Origin: Deltaproteobacteria bacterium
Lineage (GTDB): Bacteria > Desulfobacterota > BSN033 > UBA1163
Direction of reading: 5' to 3'
Assembly: GCA_016875255.1 (NCBI GenBank)
Contig: VGRU01000053.1
Coordinates: forward strand, 1-16,620
DNA: 16,620 nt
Positions within the stretch are counted from its first letter, which is position 1. Each line of letters opens with the position of its first letter. Under the pieces are notes generated by a model, which did no database searches, was not told the DNA's origin, and saw only the letters and a list, made by a program, of their open reading frames with translations. Position numbers and translations under genes: made by a program. Below, in pieces: positions 14,159-16,620 of this stretch.

Positions 14159-14547
14159 CGTTTCCCCTTTGTTACCGATTTGCTTGCCTTCCCTAAAACT
14201 TCTTTCACAAGAGATTTAAGGAGAAAAAGGTCAACGGGCTTGGTCACATAATCGTATGCGCCCAACTTCATAGCCTTTCTTGCTGTTTCAAGGGTTCCAT
14301 AAGCCGTAAACATAATCACAACGATTTCTTTCTTCATCCTCTTAATTTTTCTAAGAACCTCTATCCCATCCATCCCTGGCATTTTTATATCCAAAAGAAT
14401 CAGGTCAGGTTTTTCTTTCTTTACTAATTGGAGCCCCATCTTCCCATTGAATGCAGTGACTACCCGATAGCGATCCCGAGATAGGCTATCAGAGAGGATG
14501 GTGCATAAATCCTTTTCATCATCTACAATCAGAATCGTTTTATTCAT
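14155..14547 (-). CDS. Stand-alone response regulator receiver protein
   Basis: This 130-aa single receiver domain has no output domain. The phosphorylation site is complete: Asp9/Asp10 acidic pair (LIVDDEKD), phospho-acceptor Asp53 (LLDIKMPGMDG), Thr81 (MFTAYG) and Lys103 (VTKPVD). A basic tail (KASKSVTKGKR) ends the protein. The sequence is of the NtrC-receiver type. The 3' end overlaps the F/L-J fusion by ATGA and its start overlaps the Hsp20 gene stop, so it is translated in line with them. It may be phosphorylated by the hybrid kinase at 6066-7664 or act as a phosphorelay intermediate; gas-vesicle clusters with dedicated two-component regulators are known in enterobacteria. Confidence 0.93.
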   Translation of the reverse strand: MNKTILIVDDEKDLCTILSDSLSRDRYRVVTAFNGKMGLQLVKKEKPDLILLDIKMPGMDGIEVLRKIKRMKKEIVVIMFTAYGTLETARKAMKLGAYDYVTKPVDLFLLKSLVKEVLGKASKSVTKGKR

Positions 14548-15056
14548 TTCTTCGTTCCCCTCTTCCTGCGAAAACTAATTTCAAAAATACCATCTCTGTA
14601 ACCCGTTTGAATATTGGCCTCATCTACCACAAAAGGAAGAAGCATTTCTTTAATATACTTCCTCGAACTGAATCTATCTTGGGCGCGGATGGCAAAAATA
14701 TCACCGTTTATTTCCCAATGGATGTCCTCTTTTTTTACCTCCGGTAGTTCAGCCATGATGACTAAGTTGTTCATTTTCTTAAAAACGTCCGTTTTAGGTT
14801 CTTTAACCCTTTCTATTGACAAAGTCTTTTCGATCGATTTCTGATATCGCCTAAACTTTGGTTTGGTGGAAAAGGCCCAAATTCTTGGAGGACTTATAAT
14901 TTCTTCGCCTTGGTTGAAAAATCTTTTTTTTCTATCTGGCAAACCTCCAAGGGATATAGAGAGCCTTCTAATTTTTAAAATTTCCTTCTTATCCCCTACC
15001 TTTGCCCGATACAGTGAAGTGGTAATATCATGAATCCCTTTAACTTTCCTTTTCAT
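14544..15056 (-). CDS. Hsp20-family chaperone (GvpH-like)
   Basis: This small heat-shock-type protein is 170 aa from the start chosen. The alpha-crystallin domain is at about 87-163: PKTDVFKKMNNLVIMAELPE, KKEDIHWEINGDIFAI, SRKYIKEMLLP and YRDGIFEISF. This pattern is that of GvpH/Hsp20 proteins in gas-vesicle clusters. The N-terminal 85 residues are basic and unlike a known domain. A longer form starting at 15131 would overlap the upstream gene by 92 bases; ATG 15056 is preferred because GAAGG lies about 11 bases before it and the overlap falls to 17 bases. It overlaps the receiver gene by four bases. It would hold aggregation-prone gas-vesicle proteins in soluble form. Confidence 0.85.
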   Translation of the reverse strand: MKRKVKGIHDITTSLYRAKVGDKKEILKIRRLSISLGGLPDRKKRFFNQGEEIISPPRIWAFSTKPKFRRYQKSIEKTLSIERVKEPKTDVFKKMNNLVIMAELPEVKKEDIHWEINGDIFAIRAQDRFSSRKYIKEMLLPFVVDEANIQTGYRDGIFEISFRRKRGTKK

Positions 15057-15660
15057 AACGGAAAAAGCCTTCTTTGAACGGGAGCCTATAAATGAGGTAG
15101 TCTGTCTCGATGTCCTCAGGTAATTGCTCATTCACCCTGTGAGCAATTCCGATGAAGAGTAGCCCCGTCTCACCTTCCCGTAAAGTTTTGTCAATTCGCT
15201 GGGCAATATAGGCATCTCTCTTCTGCAAAAGGCTTCCGGCCAGCTTCTGATATTTCCTTTTCCCTTTCGGGTCATCCAAATGAGCTGATCCTTCTTTTAA
15301 ATAGGTATACTCTTCTAAAAGTAGATTTGGGTCTTCTGTTCCTTCCAGTTTTGCACCGAACTGGATGAGTTCCATCAGAATCTGATGGTTATGGCTACCC
15401 ATCTTGACCAGCTCCTCAATGATAGCCATCTCTTTTCCGCATACAGGCAATCCATCTTGATACAACCGTGTATTTGGGTAATCCAAGTTTAAATCAAAGA
15501 CCTTTTTACGAATCCCTTGCCAGAAATCTTCTATGATTCTGTTATGTTCTTCCCATTTTTGTGTGCCGTATCTTTTAATATACTCGGCTTTCAATATTCC
15601 ATACATCGATCCCATCTCAACTCCTGTATGGATGATGGGGACGTATTTCAGTTGTCTCAT
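15040..15660 (-). CDS. Unrecognised 206-aa protein in the gvp operon
   Basis: This soluble 206-aa protein has no signal peptide or membrane segment. I do not recognise a family with confidence. Notable parts are the start MRQLKYVPIIHTGVEMGSMY, a helical middle rich in Glu/Leu/Lys, and a C-terminal segment KRDAYIAQRIDKTLREGETG followed by LLFIGIAHRVNEQLPED. The last segment weakly recalls the end of TraB/GumN-type proteins (RD..MA.RI..LL..G...GAGH), but the match is too thin to name it. It starts one base after the stop of the Cdc48-like gene and overlaps the Hsp20 gene, so it is co-translated with a protein-quality-control pair. It may be an adaptor for that ATPase, which is speculation. Confidence 0.8.
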   Translation of the reverse strand: MRQLKYVPIIHTGVEMGSMYGILKAEYIKRYGTQKWEEHNRIIEDFWQGIRKKVFDLNLDYPNTRLYQDGLPVCGKEMAIIEELVKMGSHNHQILMELIQFGAKLEGTEDPNLLLEEYTYLKEGSAHLDDPKGKRKYQKLAGSLLQKRDAYIAQRIDKTLREGETGLLFIGIAHRVNEQLPEDIETDYLIYRLPFKEGFFRYEKES

Positions 15661-15661
15661 C

Positions 15662-16620
15662 TCAGGGCCTTTCGGATTGAATTGATCTCAAGGCCGCTTC
15701 AAAGTCGTCATAGGTTATGGCCAATTCCTTAGACCGGGCATTGACCCCATCTTTCTTCCCTTTGACAAATTTACGGATGGCATTCATTGAAGCCTTCTGG
15801 CAGAGTAATTGTATATCTGACCCCGCCATTCCATTTGTCTTCTTAGCTAATGTCTTCAAGTCCACATCTTTATGAAGGGGTTTATTCCTGGTATGAATTT
15901 TAAATATCGAAAGCCTTGTCTCTTCATCAGGGATAGGAAGCTCAAATAAAATGTCAAACCTGCCGCTTCTAAGAAGCGCCGGGTCAATTAAATCCAATCG
16001 GTTGGTAGCGGCTAAGACGACCACTCCTTTCAATTCCTCTATCCCGTCCATCTCTGTTAGAAATTGACTGATCACCCTTTCTGTTACATGAGCATCGGCG
16101 CTGCTCTCGCTTCTTTTAGGAACCAGGCTGTCTATTTCATCAAAGAATAATATGGTGGGTGACGCTTGTTTTGCCTTTTTAAAAACTTCCCTGATGCCCC
16201 TTTCACTCTCTCCAACATACTTTGATATCAGGCCCGGCCCTTTGACGGAGATAAAATTAACGCCACTCTCATTCGCAACTGCCTTGGCTAATAAGGTCTT
16301 TCCTGTACCAGGCGCTCCATGAAGCAATATCCCTTTGGGTGGCTGGGTATTGGCCTTTTTGAAAAGTTCAGGATATTTAAGGGGCCATTCAATTGCCTCT
16401 ATCAGCTCTCTCTTCATATCCTCCAATCCTCCCACATCCTCCCATTTCACATCAGGGACCTCCACAAAAAACTCCCTTATCGCGGAGGGTTCTACCTCCG
16501 TCATCGCCTCTAAAAAATTATCCATAGTGACTTGAAGCTCCATGAGCGTTTCATAAGGGATATCCGCCAGCTCAAAATCGATCTTAGGCAGGATCTTTCT
16601 TAAAGCCGACATGGCAGGGG
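15662..16620 (-). CDS. Cdc48/VAT-type AAA ATPase, C-terminal half (partial)
   Basis: The visible part has one full AAA module, counted from Met at 16612: Walker A GAPGTGKT (99-106), pore loop KYVGES (131-136), Walker B ILFFDEID (154-161), sensor-1 Asn204, arginine fingers Arg215 and Arg218 (LLRSGRFD), and sensor-2 motif GMAGSD (261-266). The first 55 residues ([30 protein letters not shown]) match the linker between the D1 and D2 rings of Cdc48/p97/VAT. The frame is open to the window edge, so the Met at 16612 is probably internal and a D1 domain and N-domain lie outside. The family unfolds or extracts proteins by threading. It is not GvpN, the usual gas-vesicle ATPase, which is MoxR-like. 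It heads the run of overlapping genes to the left. Confidence 0.92.
   Translation of the reverse strand, partial: PAMSALRKILPKIDFELADIPYETLMELQVTMDNFLEAMTEVEPSAIREFFVEVPDVKWEDVGGLEDMKRELIEAIEWPLKYPELFKKANTQPPKGILLHGAPGTGKTLLAKAVANESGVNFISVKGPGLISKYVGESERGIREVFKKAKQASPTILFFDEIDSLVPKRSESSADAHVTERVISQFLTEMDGIEELKGVVVLAATNRLDLIDPALLRSGRFDILFELPIPDEETRLSIFKIHTRNKPLHKDVDLKTLAKKTNGMAGSDIQLLCQKASMNAIRKFVKGKKDGVNARSKELAITYDDFEAALRSIQSERP

Noticed and set aside
14544..15131. Longer Hsp20 start at 15131
   Set aside because: It gives a 92-base overlap with the upstream gene; ATG 15056 with GAAGG upstream is more plausible, though not proven.
15662..16620. AAA ATPase as GvpN
   Set aside because: GvpN is MoxR-like. 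This protein has the Cdc48 D1-D2 linker and classical AAA arginine fingers and pore loop.

Overview
The window is a stretch of bacterial chromosome of moderate G+C. Most of it (about 6.0-16.6 kb) is a gas-vesicle (gvp) gene cluster on the minus strand, and the left quarter is mobile-element debris. Gene families (GvpF/L, GvpG, GvpK, GvpO, hybrid kinase, IS91-type transposase with a partner integrase, several palindromic repeat types) fit a Gram-negative anaerobe of the Desulfobacterota or a related phylum. That placement is an inference; there is no rRNA or other marker here.

Left region (1-4.0 kb). An IS4-superfamily (DDE) transposase appears to have been split. Its N-terminal coding remnant lies at the left edge (about 3-131) and the rest at 2672-3976. 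Between them sits an IS91-like element carrying, on the minus strand, a tyrosine recombinase followed by a Y2/HUH transposase in a two-gene operon. Two nested imperfect inverted repeats flank this cargo.

Middle region (4.0-6.0 kb). A low-specificity L-threonine aldolase is read rightward from a near-consensus sigma-70 promoter and overlaps a 65-aa ORF by ATGA. Beyond it lies a repeat-rich stretch with many hairpins, a long compound palindrome and a 59-aa zinc-ribbon gene. An exact 18-bp inverted repeat encloses the whole stretch.

Right region (6.0-16.6 kb), read right to left: the C-terminal half of a Cdc48-type AAA ATPase (runs off the edge), an unrecognised 206-aa protein, an Hsp20/GvpH-like chaperone, a stand-alone receiver protein, a GvpF/L protein fused to a DnaJ domain, a small membrane coiled-coil protein, a small ORF of doubtful status, a membrane-anchored lytic transglycosylase, two tandem GvpF/L paralogues, GvpG, GvpO, another GvpF/L, a GvpA-like/GvpK fusion, a small Cys-containing protein, a GvpJ-like GvpA-family protein, and a PAS hybrid histidine kinase. 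Many genes overlap or abut, so they are probably co-transcribed in a few units.

The window holds assembly and minor-shell proteins, but no canonical major GvpA and no GvpN. The main shell gene is probably beyond the right edge or elsewhere. The unusual feature is the concentration of proteostasis parts (Cdc48 ATPase, Hsp20, J-domain fused to GvpF/L), together with two phosphorelay proteins and a cell-wall enzyme. This suggests chaperone-driven, signal-controlled assembly of gas vesicles or a related protein shell.
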